From: Oryzisolibacter sp. LB2S
GTDB taxonomy: Bacteria; Pseudomonadota; Gammaproteobacteria; Burkholderiales; Burkholderiaceae_C
Length of the DNA: 64,000 nucleotides
Direction of reading: 5' to 3'
Assembly (NCBI RefSeq): GCF_040732315.1
Contig: NZ_CP160388.1
Coordinates: 124,001-188,000, forward strand
Under the pieces are notes generated by a model. It was given only the letters and a program-made list of their open reading frames with translations, ran no database searches and was not told the origin of the DNA. Position numbers and translations under genes: made by a program. Of the stretch, positions 32,516 to 41,417 are shown one piece after another (within the stretch, counting starts at the first letter, position 1; the number at the start of each line of letters is the position of its first letter).

Positions 32516-32926
32516 CTATTTTTGAGGGGTGGGCGTTTCCGGGAATTCAATGCGGGTGAAGTCACCAATGACATAGAGTGACTCGAGGCCAGATGCGGTG
32601 ATTTGGTCACATATTTCATAATTAGAGAATTCTTGGTTTGCTACAAGCGCTCGAATTTCGACCCCGGGCGTCAATGTAGATCGAACACATTTCTTAGCCA
32701 TAGACTTATTCCCATTCTTGCAAACACTGTGCATTTCCCAGCAGACACGCGCATCTGGAATGGACTTGTTTTTGACGTTAATCAAACAATCTCGTCCGCC
32801 CTCAATGCTGCTGCATTTCACCTCAGTGATTGCTTCTTGAGAGTGTGCTTTGTAAAGACATCCACCGATAAAGCTCGCGCAAGCGATCGCTAGTCCACCA
32901 AGAATAGGTAAGGCAGGAAATTTCAT
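32516..32926 (-). CDS. Integron cassette 3: putative lipoprotein
   Basis: 136 residues. A signal segment MKFPALPILGGLAIACASFI is followed by GGC, a plausible lipobox (FIGGC) with Cys22 as the lipid site. The mature part has six further cysteines and no recognised family. AT-rich. It starts 4 bp from the attC 2 core with little room for a ribosome-binding site, as is common for first bases of cassettes. Confidence 0.68.
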   Translation of the reverse strand: MKFPALPILGGLAIACASFIGGCLYKAHSQEAITEVKCSSIEGGRDCLINVKNKSIPDARVCWEMHSVCKNGNKSMAKKCVRSTLTPGVEIRALVANQEFSNYEICDQITASGLESLYVIGDFTRIEFPETPTPQK

Positions 32927-32929
32927 AAA

Positions 32930-32989
32930 GCACAACGGACAAGGTAAGCCGGCCGCCGTAGGCGGATCGGCTTGAGCGGCGGGTTAGGT
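32930..32989 (-). repeat. attC site 2
   Basis: 60 bp. Minus-strand cores ACCTAAC and GTTGTGC flank arms GCTCAAGCCGAT and GGCCGGCTTACC around CCGCCTACGGCGG. The same loop sequence as in attC 3 indicates related sites. Confidence 0.85.
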
Positions 32990-32995
32990 GAATAA

Positions 32996-33190
32996 TCAGA
33001 CGCGGCGCGCATCAACTGTTTGACTTCCCCGGCTGAGGTTGGTGAGCTTATTAAAGTTGATCTCGATGCTGTCAAAACGCATCCACATACGAGTGTTGAA
33101 GGCGTCGAATGAGCTAACAGACCACTTTGAACCATCATCGAGAACAATTACTTTCCCGGAATCCTGAATTTCTTTGACTGATGCCTTCAT
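32996..33190 (-). CDS. Integron cassette 2: 64-residue hypothetical protein
   Basis: It starts at ATG 33190 after AAAAAGGAAACGCA, a good site. The sequence begins MKASVKEIQDSGKVIVLDDG and continues SKWSVSSFDAFNTRMWMRFD, resembling a small beta-barrel of the kind that opens with a bound-ligand strand. No family was recognised. Bounded on both sides by attC sites. Confidence 0.72.
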   Translation of the reverse strand: MKASVKEIQDSGKVIVLDDGSKWSVSSFDAFNTRMWMRFDSIEINFNKLTNLSRGSQTVDARRV

Positions 33191-33204
33191 TGCGTTTCCT
33201 TTTT

Positions 33205-33263
33205 AGCTAACGGGCCAGATAAGCCGCCCGCTTTAGCGGGTCGGCTTGAGCGTAAGGTTAGAC
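33205..33263 (-). repeat. attC site 1
   Basis: 59 bp. Minus-strand cores GTCTAAC and GTTAGCT flank the stem GCCGACCCGCTAAAGCGGGC with GGCTTATCTGGCCC. It is the first site counted from the integrase. Confidence 0.88.
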
Positions 33264-33454
33264 CCGAATGCCAAAACAGGAAAACCCCAATTTGAAGACG
33301 GGCACGAACTATGAAAAAGCACAACGCTACCGAGGCGGCGCGATGCTGATAAAAAACCTACAAATTGGCGTAGCGAATGCAGGCGAAGCCCGGAGAAACG
33401 GCAAGTGAGGCGCTGAGTAGCGCCTGAAAAAGTAAATGCCGTTTGAAAAAGCAT
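33233..33454 (-). CDS. Integron cassette 1: hypothetical small protein
   Basis: 73 residues, MLFQTAFTFSGATQRLTCRF at the start, hydrophobic and Ser/Phe-rich, ending in the attC. It is the intact counterpart of cassette 4. The leader from the core GTTAGTCCCGC through TTTAAATCCGC to the ATG is the same in both. As the first cassette it would be expressed most strongly from an integron promoter. It could also be a non-coding cassette; codon pattern gives little support. Confidence 0.5.
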   Translation of the reverse strand: MLFQTAFTFSGATQRLTCRFSGLRLHSLRQFVGFLSASRRLGSVVLFHSSCPSSNWGFPVLAFGSNLTLKPTR

Positions 33455-33480
33455 GGGCCAAATAAAGCGGATTTAAAGCG

Positions 33481-33602
33481 GGACTAACTGGAATTAGACG
33501 ACGGAGATCCTAGCGGATGAAGTCGTACAACGCAATACATTTTGCAACATCTAGGGGCAGACCCTCTCGTGCGGCCGCTTAGCCAAACCTAAAATTTTGC
33601 GG
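33481..33602. promoter_or_regulatory. attI region and divergent promoters of the integron
   Basis: This 122-bp region runs from the cassette junction (GTTAGTCC on the minus strand at 33481-33488) to the integrase start. It should hold attI, the integrase promoter and the cassette promoter. No individual element could be assigned by eye, and no LexA box was recognised. Confidence 0.6.
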
Positions 33603-34628
33603 ATGACACAGGACGCCGCAGCCCCCGCCGGCCCCGCTCCCACGCAGGCGCAGCCGCCCAAGCTGCTCGATCGCATGCGCATCCATCTGCGTACCCGGCA
33701 CTACAGCATACGTACCGAAGAGGCCTATATCGACTGGGCGCGGCGCTTTATCTTGTTCCATGGCAAACGCCATCCGCAGGACATGGGGGCGGCCGAGGTC
33801 GAGGCGTTTTTGAGCCATCTGGCCGTGGACCGGCAGGTGTCGGCCTCTACGCAAAATCAGGCCAAGGCGGCGCTTTTGTATTTGTACAAACAGGTATTGG
33901 GCATGGATTTGCCCTGGCTCGATGAGGTGGTGCAGGCGCGGCGGCCGCGGCGTTTGCCGGTGGTGCTCACGCCGTCCGAGGTGCGCGCGCTGTTATTGCA
34001 TACCGAGGGCACGGCAGGGCTGATCGTGCGGTTGATGTATGGCACGGGCCTGCGTTTGATGGAGGCGCTGCGCCTGCGCGTCAAGGATATTGAATTCGAG
34101 CGCCGTGAAATCGTGGTGCGCGAGGGAAAGGGTAACAAGGACCGCGTCACGGTATTGCCAGAAAATCTGATTGCGCCTTTGCAGGCGCAATTGAATAAAT
34201 CCCAGGCTCTGCATCAAAAGGACCTGGCTGCGGGTTTTGGCCGGGTATTGCTGCCGCATGCGCTGGCCGTCAAATATCCGCGAGCCGATCGGGATTGGGT
34301 CTGGCAGTGGGTATTTCCGTCGCCGGTGCGCTCGCTCGACCCGCGCCCGGACGCGCACGGTGGCGAGCGGCTGGAGCGGCGCCACCATGTCTACCCCGAG
34401 TCGGTGCAGCGCGCCGTGCGCGAGGCGGCGCGGCGCGCCGAGATTGCCAAGCCGGTGTCGCCCCATGTGCTGCGCCATTCGTTTGCCACGCATCTGCTGC
34501 AGGCGGGCTATGACATTCGCACGGTGCAGGAATTGCTCGGTCATGCCGACGTGAGCACGACAATGATCTACACCCATGTGCTCAACAAGGGCGGGCGCGG
34601 CGTGTTGAGCCCGCTCGATGCGCTGTAG
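33603..34628 (+). CDS. intI: Integron integrase IntI
   Basis: 341 residues. This tyrosine recombinase has an N-terminal SAM-like domain (about 20-105, [20 protein letters not shown]). The catalytic domain has Arg in [13 protein letters not shown], HxxR in [12 protein letters not shown], His in LLGHADVS and nucleophile Tyr in [13 protein letters not shown]. The insert [13 protein letters not shown] ... [17 protein letters not shown] is the extra domain found only in integron integrases. It reads away from the cassettes, the standard arrangement. I chose the ATG at 33603; a TTG six bases upstream is possible. Intact, so cassette exchange may still occur. Confidence 0.96.
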   Translation: MTQDAAAPAGPAPTQAQPPKLLDRMRIHLRTRHYSIRTEEAYIDWARRFILFHGKRHPQDMGAAEVEAFLSHLAVDRQVSASTQNQAKAALLYLYKQVLGMDLPWLDEVVQARRPRRLPVVLTPSEVRALLLHTEGTAGLIVRLMYGTGLRLMEALRLRVKDIEFERREIVVREGKGNKDRVTVLPENLIAPLQAQLNKSQALHQKDLAAGFGRVLLPHALAVKYPRADRDWVWQWVFPSPVRSLDPRPDAHGGERLERRHHVYPESVQRAVREAARRAEIAKPVSPHVLRHSFATHLLQAGYDIRTVQELLGHADVSTTMIYTHVLNKGGRGVLSPLDAL

Positions 34629-34673
34629 CTGGGCGCCTCGCCATGGCGCTGCCCTGCTTTTGGCGCGTGGGTC

Positions 34674-34697
34674 CGGGCGTTCGCGGGGATGACGCAG
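34674..34697. repeat. Half copy of repeat family C
   Basis: GGCGTTCGCGGGGATGACGC on the plus strand is the right arm only of the family C unit. The remainder of the spacer 34629-34821 shows nothing else recognisable. Confidence 0.6.
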
Positions 34698-34821
34698 GGC
34701 GTGGTCGATGGCCATGGGGCTGGCGTTGTGCGCGTGGCTGCCGCGCCGGACCGCGGTGCGCAGCGGTGTCTCACGGGGTGGCGGACAGCTGCGGATAACG
34801 GTGTCAGGAAGGGAGAACACC

Positions 34822-36210
34822 ATGGCAGTCAGCGTTTTTGACCTGTTCAAGATCGGCATAGGGCCGTCGAGCTCGCACACCGTGGGCCCGATGCGCGCGG
34901 CGCGGCTGTTCGTGCAGCGCCTGGCGCGCGAGGGCCATATGCCGCGCGTGGCGCGTGTGCGCAGCACGCTCTATGGGTCGCTGGGCGCGACGGGGCGCGG
35001 CCACGCGAGCGACCGCGCCGTGCTGCTGGGCCTCGCCGGCCATGCGCCCGATACGGTGGACCTGGCCATCATCGAGCCGCTCGTCGCGCGCATCCGCAGC
35101 CAGGGCCGGCTGCCGCTGGCCGACGGGCCCGAGATCGCCTTCGACTGGCGCGCCGACCTGCCCCTGGTGGCCGACGAGTGCCTGCCGCTGCACGCCAACG
35201 GCATGCGCTTCGAGGCCTTCGATGCGGCGGGTGGCCTGCTGGACGCGCAGGTGTACTACTCGGTGGGCGGCGGCTTCATCGTGAGCGAAGAGGCGGCGCA
35301 GGACGTGCAGCGCCAGGCGCAGATCGCGCCCGACACCGAGGTGCTGCCGCTGCCGTTTCACAGCGGCGCGCAGCTGCTCGCGCAGGCAGCGGGCCAGGGC
35401 GGCTCCATCGCGCAGGTGATGCGCATCAACGAGCGCCACTGGAGGAGCGATGCCGAGATCGACGCCGGCCTGCTGGCCATCTGGCGCGCCATGCAGGACT
35501 GCGTGGCGCGCGGCTGCGCCGTGGGCGGCGAGCTGCCCGGCGGCTTTCACGTGCGCCGGCGCGCACCCGCGCTCTTGCAGGCGCTGCAGCGGGCGCCCAG
35601 TACCCAGCAAGACCCGCTGCAGGTGATCGACTGGGTGAACCTGTTTGCCCTGGCCGTCAACGAGGAGAACGCCGCGGGCGGGCGCGTGGTCACGGCGCCC
35701 ACCAACGGCGCGGCGGGCATCGTGCCGGCGGTGCTGCACTACTACTGGCGCTTTATCGCGGGCGCGAACGAGGCCGGCGTGATCGACTTTCTGCTCACGG
35801 CCGGCGCCATCGGCATCCTCTACAAGGAGAACGCCTCGATCTCGGGCGCCGAGGTCGGCTGCCAGGGCGAGGTGGGCGTGGCCTGCTCCATGGCCGCGGC
35901 GGGCCTGTGCGCGGTGCTGGGCGGCACGCCGGCGCAGGTCGAGAACGCGGCCGAGATCGGAATGGAGCACCACCTGGGCCTGACCTGCGACCCGGTGGGC
36001 GGCTTGGTGCAAATCCCCTGCATAGAGCGCAACGCGCTCGCCTCGGTCAAGGCCATCAACGCCGCGCGCATGGCGCTGCACGGCGACGGCACGCACCACG
36101 TAAGCCTGGACCAGGTCATCAAGACCATGCGCGAGACGGGGGCCGACATGATGAGCAAGTACAAGGAGACTTCGCGCGGCGGGCTGGCGGTGAATATCGT
36201 GGAGTGCTGA
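34822..36210 (+). CDS. sdaA: L-serine ammonia-lyase (iron-sulfur)
   Basis: 462 residues, the single-chain form. It deaminates L-serine to pyruvate. The N-terminal beta domain carries [19 protein letters not shown] and [15 protein letters not shown]. The C-terminal domain has the [4Fe-4S] cysteines in [49 protein letters not shown] precedes the ATG at 34822. It stands alone, next to the integron integrase, and is followed by a stable hairpin. Confidence 0.96.
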   Translation: MAVSVFDLFKIGIGPSSSHTVGPMRAARLFVQRLAREGHMPRVARVRSTLYGSLGATGRGHASDRAVLLGLAGHAPDTVDLAIIEPLVARIRSQGRLPLADGPEIAFDWRADLPLVADECLPLHANGMRFEAFDAAGGLLDAQVYYSVGGGFIVSEEAAQDVQRQAQIAPDTEVLPLPFHSGAQLLAQAAGQGGSIAQVMRINERHWRSDAEIDAGLLAIWRAMQDCVARGCAVGGELPGGFHVRRRAPALLQALQRAPSTQQDPLQVIDWVNLFALAVNEENAAGGRVVTAPTNGAAGIVPAVLHYYWRFIAGANEAGVIDFLLTAGAIGILYKENASISGAEVGCQGEVGVACSMAAAGLCAVLGGTPAQVENAAEIGMEHHLGLTCDPVGGLVQIPCIERNALASVKAINAARMALHGDGTHHVSLDQVIKTMRETGADMMSKYKETSRGGLAVNIVEC

Positions 36211-36222
36211 GGTGGTGCTTTG

Positions 36223-36250
36223 GATTCGGCAAAGCAGGGGTTGCCGAATC
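36223..36250. terminator. Hairpin after sdaA
   Basis: Perfect 10-bp stem GATTCGGCAA / TTGCCGAATC with an 8-base loop, 13 bp after the sdaA stop. It has no T tract. Confidence 0.6.
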
Positions 36251-36310
36251 ACGAAACACGGGGCGCGTCGGGCGCCTTATCGTGGCAGGCCTATTGCAAA
36301 AGGAGTTGCC

Positions 36311-37261
36311 ATGCCTCTGCGTCGTCGTCTGCTCGCTATCTGCCTGGCTGCACTGCCACTGGCTTCCTGGGCCGCCTGGCCGGATCGGCCCATCACCATC
36401 GTCGTGCCTGCGGCCGCGGGCGGCACCACCGACATCGCGGCGCGGGTGCTCGCGGAAAAAATGGGTAAGGACCTGGGTACGGCCATCGTCGTAGAGAACA
36501 AGGGCGGGGGCGGCGGCAGCATCGGCACGGCCCAGGTGGCGCGCGCCAAGGCCGACGGCTACACGCTGCTGATGGGCAACATCGGCCCCATAGCCATCAA
36601 CTTCAGCCTCTACAAGCAGCTCAACTACAAGGAGAGTGATCTGCGCGGCATCACCAACGTGATCTCGGTGCCCAACATCCTCGTGGTCCATGCCGACTCG
36701 CCCGTGCACAGCGTGAAGGAACTGGTGAGCCTGGCCAAGACGCGCAGGCTGAACGTGGCCACCTCGGGCGTGGGCCAGTCGCCGCACATGTCCTCCGAGA
36801 TGTTCCGCCAGAAGGCCGGTATCGAGGTCACCCTGGTGCCATTCCCCGGTGCGGCGCCGGCCGTGACGGCGCTGCTGGGGCAGCAGGTGGACTTCATGAT
36901 CGACAACCTGCCCAGCTCGCTGCCACACATCAAGTCTGGCAAGTTCCGCGCCCTGGCGATCACCAGCGCCGCGCGGTCGGCACAACTGCCCGATGTGCCC
37001 ACCATGACCGAGGCCGGCGTGCCCATGCAGGTCACGGCCTGGTTTGGCCTTTTGGCGCCAGCCGGCACACCGGATGAGGTCGTGAACCGCCTGCAGCAGT
37101 CGGCCCTCAAGGCCATGCAGTCGCCCGAGGTACGCCAGCGTTTTGCCGACCTGGGCGGCGTGCCCGGCGGGGAGACGCCCGCCGAGTACGACGCCTTCAT
37201 CGCCCAGGAGCGCAAGAGCTGGTCCCAGATCGTCAAGGCCGCCGGCCTGTCCCTTGAATGA
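36311..37261 (+). CDS. Bug-family (tripartite tricarboxylate type) solute-binding protein 1
   Basis: 316 residues. The signal peptide (about 1-21, LLAICLAALPLASWA) is followed by AWPDRPITIVVPAAAGGTTD, the first strand and ligand loop of Bug proteins, then VVENKGGGGGSIGTAQVARA. It should capture a carboxylate in the periplasm. No TctA/TctB genes are nearby. The stop overlaps the ATG of the following acyl-CoA synthetase (ATGA), so uptake and CoA activation of the same acid are probably linked. AGGAG lies upstream. Confidence 0.93.
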   Translation: MPLRRRLLAICLAALPLASWAAWPDRPITIVVPAAAGGTTDIAARVLAEKMGKDLGTAIVVENKGGGGGSIGTAQVARAKADGYTLLMGNIGPIAINFSLYKQLNYKESDLRGITNVISVPNILVVHADSPVHSVKELVSLAKTRRLNVATSGVGQSPHMSSEMFRQKAGIEVTLVPFPGAAPAVTALLGQQVDFMIDNLPSSLPHIKSGKFRALAITSAARSAQLPDVPTMTEAGVPMQVTAWFGLLAPAGTPDEVVNRLQQSALKAMQSPEVRQRFADLGGVPGGETPAEYDAFIAQERKSWSQIVKAAGLSLE

Positions 37262-38838
37262 GCATGGCCATGTTTGCAGACATCGAACAACTCCTGTCCC
37301 AGCCCTTCGGCTCGCTGCCCGAGCTGATAGCGCACCAGGCCGCACACCGCCCTGGCCATGCGGCCCTGATCCAGGACGATAGGCGCCTCACCTACGCCGC
37401 GCTGCGCGACGGCATGGATCGCGTCGCGGCAAGCCTGCAGCGCGACGGGCGGGGCCCCGGCGACGTGGTTGCGATCTGCGCCGGCACCTCGGTCGAATAT
37501 GTGCTGGCCTACCTGGGCGCGCTGCGCGCCGGTGTGGCCGTGGCGCCGCTGGCGCCCTCGGCCACGGCCGCGCACCTGAGCGCCATGCTCGAGAACTGCG
37601 GCGCCCACCTGGTGCTGCGCGACCGCGAGGTGGCCGCGCAATGGCCGCTGCACGCGGGCGCCGCGCTGCGCTGCGTGGCGCTCGATGACGCGCCCGAGGC
37701 GGGCGAGTCCTGGTCGCAATGGCTGGCCGCGGGTGATGCCGTGCCCGCGCCGATCACGCCAGAGCCCGACTGGCCGTTCAACGTCATCTATTCCTCGGGC
37801 ACGACGGGCGTTCCCAAGGGCATCGTGCAGTCCTGGGCCATGCGCTGGGCCCATGTGCGCCGCGCCGTCACCAACGGCTATGGGCCCGATGCGGTGTCGC
37901 TGTGCGCCACGCCGCTGTACTCCAACACCACGCTGGTGGCGGCCCTGCCTACGCTGGCGCTGGGCGGCACGCTGGTGCTGATGCGCAAGTTCGACGCCGC
38001 GCAGTACCTGCAGCTCGCCGAGCGGCATGGCGCCACGCACACCATGCTGGTGCCGGTGCAGTACCAGCGCCTGCTGGCCTGCCCGGCCTTCGACGGCACG
38101 GACCTGAGCCGGCTGCAGCACAAGTTCTGTACCAGCGCACCCTTCAGCGCCCAGCTCAAGGCCGAGGTGCTGCGGCGCTGGCCCGGCCGGCTCATCGAGT
38201 ACTACGGCATGACCGAGGGCGGCGTGCGCTGCGAGCTGCATTGCCACGAGTTTCCGAACAAGCTGCACACCGTGGGCCGCCCCGGCGAGGGCGCCGAGAT
38301 CCGTTTCATCGACGAGCAGGGCAACGAGCTCGCGCCCGGCGAGCAGGGCGAGATCGTGGGCCGGTCGGCCGGCATGATGAGCGGCTATTACCGCCTGCCC
38401 GACAAGACGGCCGAGGCCGAGTGGTTCGACGGCGCGGGCCGACGCTTCATCCGCAGCGGCGACGTGGGTCGGCTCGACGAGGACGGCTTCATCGTGCTGG
38501 GCGACCGCCGCAAGGACATGATCATCAGCGGCGGCTTCAACATCTACCCGAGCGACATCGAGGCCGTGCTCGCGCAGCACCCGCAGGTGGTGGAATGTGC
38601 CGTGATCGGCGTGCCCTCCGAGCAATGGGGCGAGACGCCTGTGGCCTACGTCGTGGCGCGCGCGGGTGAGGCCGTCGACGCGCAGCTGCTGCGCGAATGG
38701 CTCAACGCCCGCGTGGGCAAGACCCAGCGCGTGGCCGACCTGTGCCTTGCCACCAGCCTGCCGCGCAGCGAGATCGGCAAGGTCTTGAAGCGGGAGCTGC
38801 GTGATGGCTATGTGCGGGGAAAGCCTGCCGCCCATTGA
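37258..38838 (+). CDS. Acyl-CoA synthetase (AMP-forming) 1
   Basis: 526 residues. It joins a carboxylic acid to CoA through an acyl-AMP. Motifs: P-loop IYSSGTTGVPKGI (about 178-190), YYGMTEGG, RSGDVGRLDEDGFI, and the C-terminal catalytic Lys in EIGKVLKRELRDG. The substrate acid is unknown but probably the ligand of the overlapping Bug protein. A second Bug gene follows after 31 bp. Confidence 0.92.
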   Translation: MSMAMFADIEQLLSQPFGSLPELIAHQAAHRPGHAALIQDDRRLTYAALRDGMDRVAASLQRDGRGPGDVVAICAGTSVEYVLAYLGALRAGVAVAPLAPSATAAHLSAMLENCGAHLVLRDREVAAQWPLHAGAALRCVALDDAPEAGESWSQWLAAGDAVPAPITPEPDWPFNVIYSSGTTGVPKGIVQSWAMRWAHVRRAVTNGYGPDAVSLCATPLYSNTTLVAALPTLALGGTLVLMRKFDAAQYLQLAERHGATHTMLVPVQYQRLLACPAFDGTDLSRLQHKFCTSAPFSAQLKAEVLRRWPGRLIEYYGMTEGGVRCELHCHEFPNKLHTVGRPGEGAEIRFIDEQGNELAPGEQGEIVGRSAGMMSGYYRLPDKTAEAEWFDGAGRRFIRSGDVGRLDEDGFIVLGDRRKDMIISGGFNIYPSDIEAVLAQHPQVVECAVIGVPSEQWGETPVAYVVARAGEAVDAQLLREWLNARVGKTQRVADLCLATSLPRSEIGKVLKRELRDGYVRGKPAAH

Positions 38839-38869
38839 TTTCCCACCACCAACGATCAGGAGACAAGCT

Positions 38870-39880
38870 GTGCTCACTCATCCTCTCACTCATCGCTCGC
38901 GGCGGCGCCGTGCCCTGCTGGCTGGCTTGGCCATTGCCACCGGCGCTCTACTGCCCTTGGCGGTCTCGGCTCAGACGGCCGATGCCTGGCCGAGCAAGCC
39001 GATTCAGCTGGTGATTCCGTATCCGCCTGGCGGCAGTGCCGACTTGTTGGGACGCCCCTTGGCGGTGCAACTGCAACAGCAGTTGGGCCAGCCCGTGGTG
39101 CTCGAATACAAGCCGGGCGCCGGGGGCACCCTGGCCACGCAGTACTTGGCGCGCGCCAAGCCCGATGGCTATACCGTACTGATGGTGCTGGCTGCGCACG
39201 CCATCAACGACAGTCTCTATCCCAAGCTGCCCTACGACACACGCAAGGATTTCGCGCCGGTGTCGCTCGTGGCCAATCTGCCCATGGTCGTAGCGGGCAG
39301 CAGCAAGCTGCCGGCAAGGAACATCCAGGAGTTGGTGCAGGCCGCCAAGGCTGCACCGGGCCAACTCACTTTTGGCTCGGCTGGCAACGGCAATACCGGG
39401 CATCTGGCGGCCGAGTATTTCAGCAGCCTTGCGGGCATCAGGATGACGCATGTGCCCTACAAGGGCAGTGCCGGCGTGGTCAATGCCATGCTGGCCGGCG
39501 ATATTGATCTGACTTTCGACAGCATCTCCACCTCCATGCCGCATATCCGCAGCGGGCGCATGCATGCGCTGGCTGTGACCAGTACCAAGCGATCTTCTCT
39601 TGCGCCCGAGCTGGCGACGGTGCAGGAGCAGGGCATGACCGGCTTTGACGTAACCGGTTGGTACGCACTCATCGCACCGGCTGGCACGCCGGCCGAGATC
39701 CGTCAGCGGTTGAGCCAGGAAATCGGCACGGCCTTGCGCCAGCCCCAGCTGCAGTCGCAACTTGCCGCAGGCGGTTACGAGCCTGTGGGCTCCACACCCG
39801 ATGCGCTGCAGGCGCATATCGACAACGAAATCACGCGCTGGGCGGCCGTGGTCAAGGCGACGGGCGCCAAGGTGGACTGA
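38870..39880 (+). CDS. Bug-family solute-binding protein 2
   Basis: 336 residues starting at GTG, chosen for the CAGGAGA site seven bases upstream. The Arg-rich start and hydrophobic stretch ALLAGLAIATGALLPLAVSA form the signal peptide. WPSKPIQLVIPYPPGGSADL and VVLEYKPGAGGTLATQYLAR are the Bug ligand-loop motifs. It continues the module Bug 1 - synthetase - Bug 2 - thioesterase. Confidence 0.92.
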   Translation: MLTHPLTHRSRRRRALLAGLAIATGALLPLAVSAQTADAWPSKPIQLVIPYPPGGSADLLGRPLAVQLQQQLGQPVVLEYKPGAGGTLATQYLARAKPDGYTVLMVLAAHAINDSLYPKLPYDTRKDFAPVSLVANLPMVVAGSSKLPARNIQELVQAAKAAPGQLTFGSAGNGNTGHLAAEYFSSLAGIRMTHVPYKGSAGVVNAMLAGDIDLTFDSISTSMPHIRSGRMHALAVTSTKRSSLAPELATVQEQGMTGFDVTGWYALIAPAGTPAEIRQRLSQEIGTALRQPQLQSQLAAGGYEPVGSTPDALQAHIDNEITRWAAVVKATGAKVD

Positions 39881-39890
39881 CAATCGCACC

Positions 39891-40352
39891 ATGCACAAGC
39901 AGTCTTCTCTTGCCCCCGACATCCCCCCGAGCCCCTTCGCTGGCGAGGCACCCGACATGTTCTTCGGCCTGCCCATGGCTATGGCACGGGCCATGGCGCT
40001 GCGCGGCGAGCGCATAGGCCATGACAGGGCCCAGGTGCGCATGGGTTTTCAGCGCGACCAGGCCAACAGCCGCGGCGAGGTGCATGGCGGCTCGATTGCC
40101 ACGCTGCTCGACTGCACGTTGGCCGCGGCCGTGCGCTCGCATGATCCGGCCGCCTACGGCGTGGCCACGATAGACCTCACGCTGCACTACGTGAGCGCGG
40201 GCAGCGGCGACCTGATTGCCATCGCGCATTGCGAGCGGCGCGGGCGCTCGATCAGCTTTGCGCGTGGCGAGGTGCGCGCCGAGGACGGCACGCTGGTGGC
40301 CCTGGCCACGGGCAGCTTCAAGCTGATCGCGCGCGCGCCGTCCGCGGCGTAG
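39891..40352 (+). CDS. PaaI-type hotdog thioesterase
   Basis: 153 residues. The hotdog core carries NSRGEVHGGSIATLLDCTLA, with the HGG loop and an Asp in the catalytic position, and IDLTLHYVSAGSGDLIAIAH. Probably a CoA thioesterase that recovers CoA from dead-end esters of this pathway. It follows Bug 2 after 10 bp and converges on Bug 3, with only 4 bp between the two stops. Confidence 0.85.
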   Translation: MHKQSSLAPDIPPSPFAGEAPDMFFGLPMAMARAMALRGERIGHDRAQVRMGFQRDQANSRGEVHGGSIATLLDCTLAAAVRSHDPAAYGVATIDLTLHYVSAGSGDLIAIAHCERRGRSISFARGEVRAEDGTLVALATGSFKLIARAPSAA

Positions 40353-40356
40353 GGGC

Positions 40357-41361
40357 TCAGGTGGGCTGGACGCCCGCGGCCCGCAGCAGCCGGCCCCATA
40401 CAGGGGCCTCGTCGGCCCAGGCGCGGGCAAACTTCTCGGGCGTGTCGTCGTCCACGGGCACGAAGCCCGCGGCGATGATGCGCGCGCGGCCCTCGCGGCT
40501 GGCGATGGCGTGGTTGGCGGCCAGGCCCCATTGGCGCATCACGTCGGGCGCCATGCCCTTGGGGCCGGCGATGGCCAGCCAGCCGGTGAGCGACAGGGCG
40601 TCCTGGCGGAACCCGGCCTCGGCAAAGGTCGGCACCTCCGCCAGCAGCGGCACGCGGCGCGGGCCCGTCACGGCCAGGGCGCGCAGCTTGCCGCTGTCGA
40701 TGTGCGGCTTGAGGTTGACCATGCTGCCAATGCCGACCTTGATCTGCCCGCCGAGCAGGTCTTGCACCATCGGTGCCTCGCCCTTGTAGGCCACATGCTG
40801 CATGCCGGCCCCGGCCTCGTCGCTCAGGGTGGCGCAGACCAGATGGCCATGCGATCCCATGCCGTAGCTGCCGTAGGACAGCTGGCCCTTGTGGGCGCGT
40901 ATCCAGTCCATGTACTCGTTCAGGTTGCGCGCCGGAACGTCGGAAGTGACGACCAGTGCGATTGAGGCCAGGCAGACGCGCGAGAGCGGCGTGAGGTCGG
41001 TCAGCGGGTCGAACGGCATCTTCTGGAACATGTAGCGGTTGGTGAGCATGGTCGATGTCGTGCCCAGCAGCACCGTATGCCCATCGGGGGCGGACTTGGC
41101 GACGGCGTCTCCGGCCAGCAGGCCGGCGGCGCCGGGCTTGTTGTCGGCCACCACGGCCTGGCCGAAGGTCTGTGCCATGCGCTCGCCGAGCACGCGCGTG
41201 ATGACGTCGGTGGCGCCGCCCGCGGCAAACGGCACGACGATGCGCACCGGGCGCGTGGCAAAGCCCGGCTGGGCGCGCAGCGGGCCCGCGGCCGCGGCGC
41301 CCGCGGCCAGGGCCAGCAGCTGGCGGCGGCTGCAATGCGGAAGATGGTGGTCATGGCTCAT
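40357..41361 (-). CDS. Bug-family solute-binding protein 3
   Basis: 334 residues. A twin-arginine-like start (CSRRQLLALAAGAAAAGPL) precedes FATRPVRIVVPFAAGGATDV and VVADNKPGAAGLLAGDAVAK. The start at 41361 has AGGAGACACCGC upstream. It is second in a minus-strand group after Bug 4 and the acyl-CoA dehydrogenase. Ligand unknown. Confidence 0.92.
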   Translation of the reverse strand: MSHDHHLPHCSRRQLLALAAGAAAAGPLRAQPGFATRPVRIVVPFAAGGATDVITRVLGERMAQTFGQAVVADNKPGAAGLLAGDAVAKSAPDGHTVLLGTTSTMLTNRYMFQKMPFDPLTDLTPLSRVCLASIALVVTSDVPARNLNEYMDWIRAHKGQLSYGSYGMGSHGHLVCATLSDEAGAGMQHVAYKGEAPMVQDLLGGQIKVGIGSMVNLKPHIDSGKLRALAVTGPRRVPLLAEVPTFAEAGFRQDALSLTGWLAIAGPKGMAPDVMRQWGLAANHAIASREGRARIIAAGFVPVDDDTPEKFARAWADEAPVWGRLLRAAGVQPT

Positions 41362-41417
41362 GCGGTGTCTCCTGGTTGTGGTTGGCCTGTCCGTTATGCG
41401 TTGTCGATCGCTTGGTA

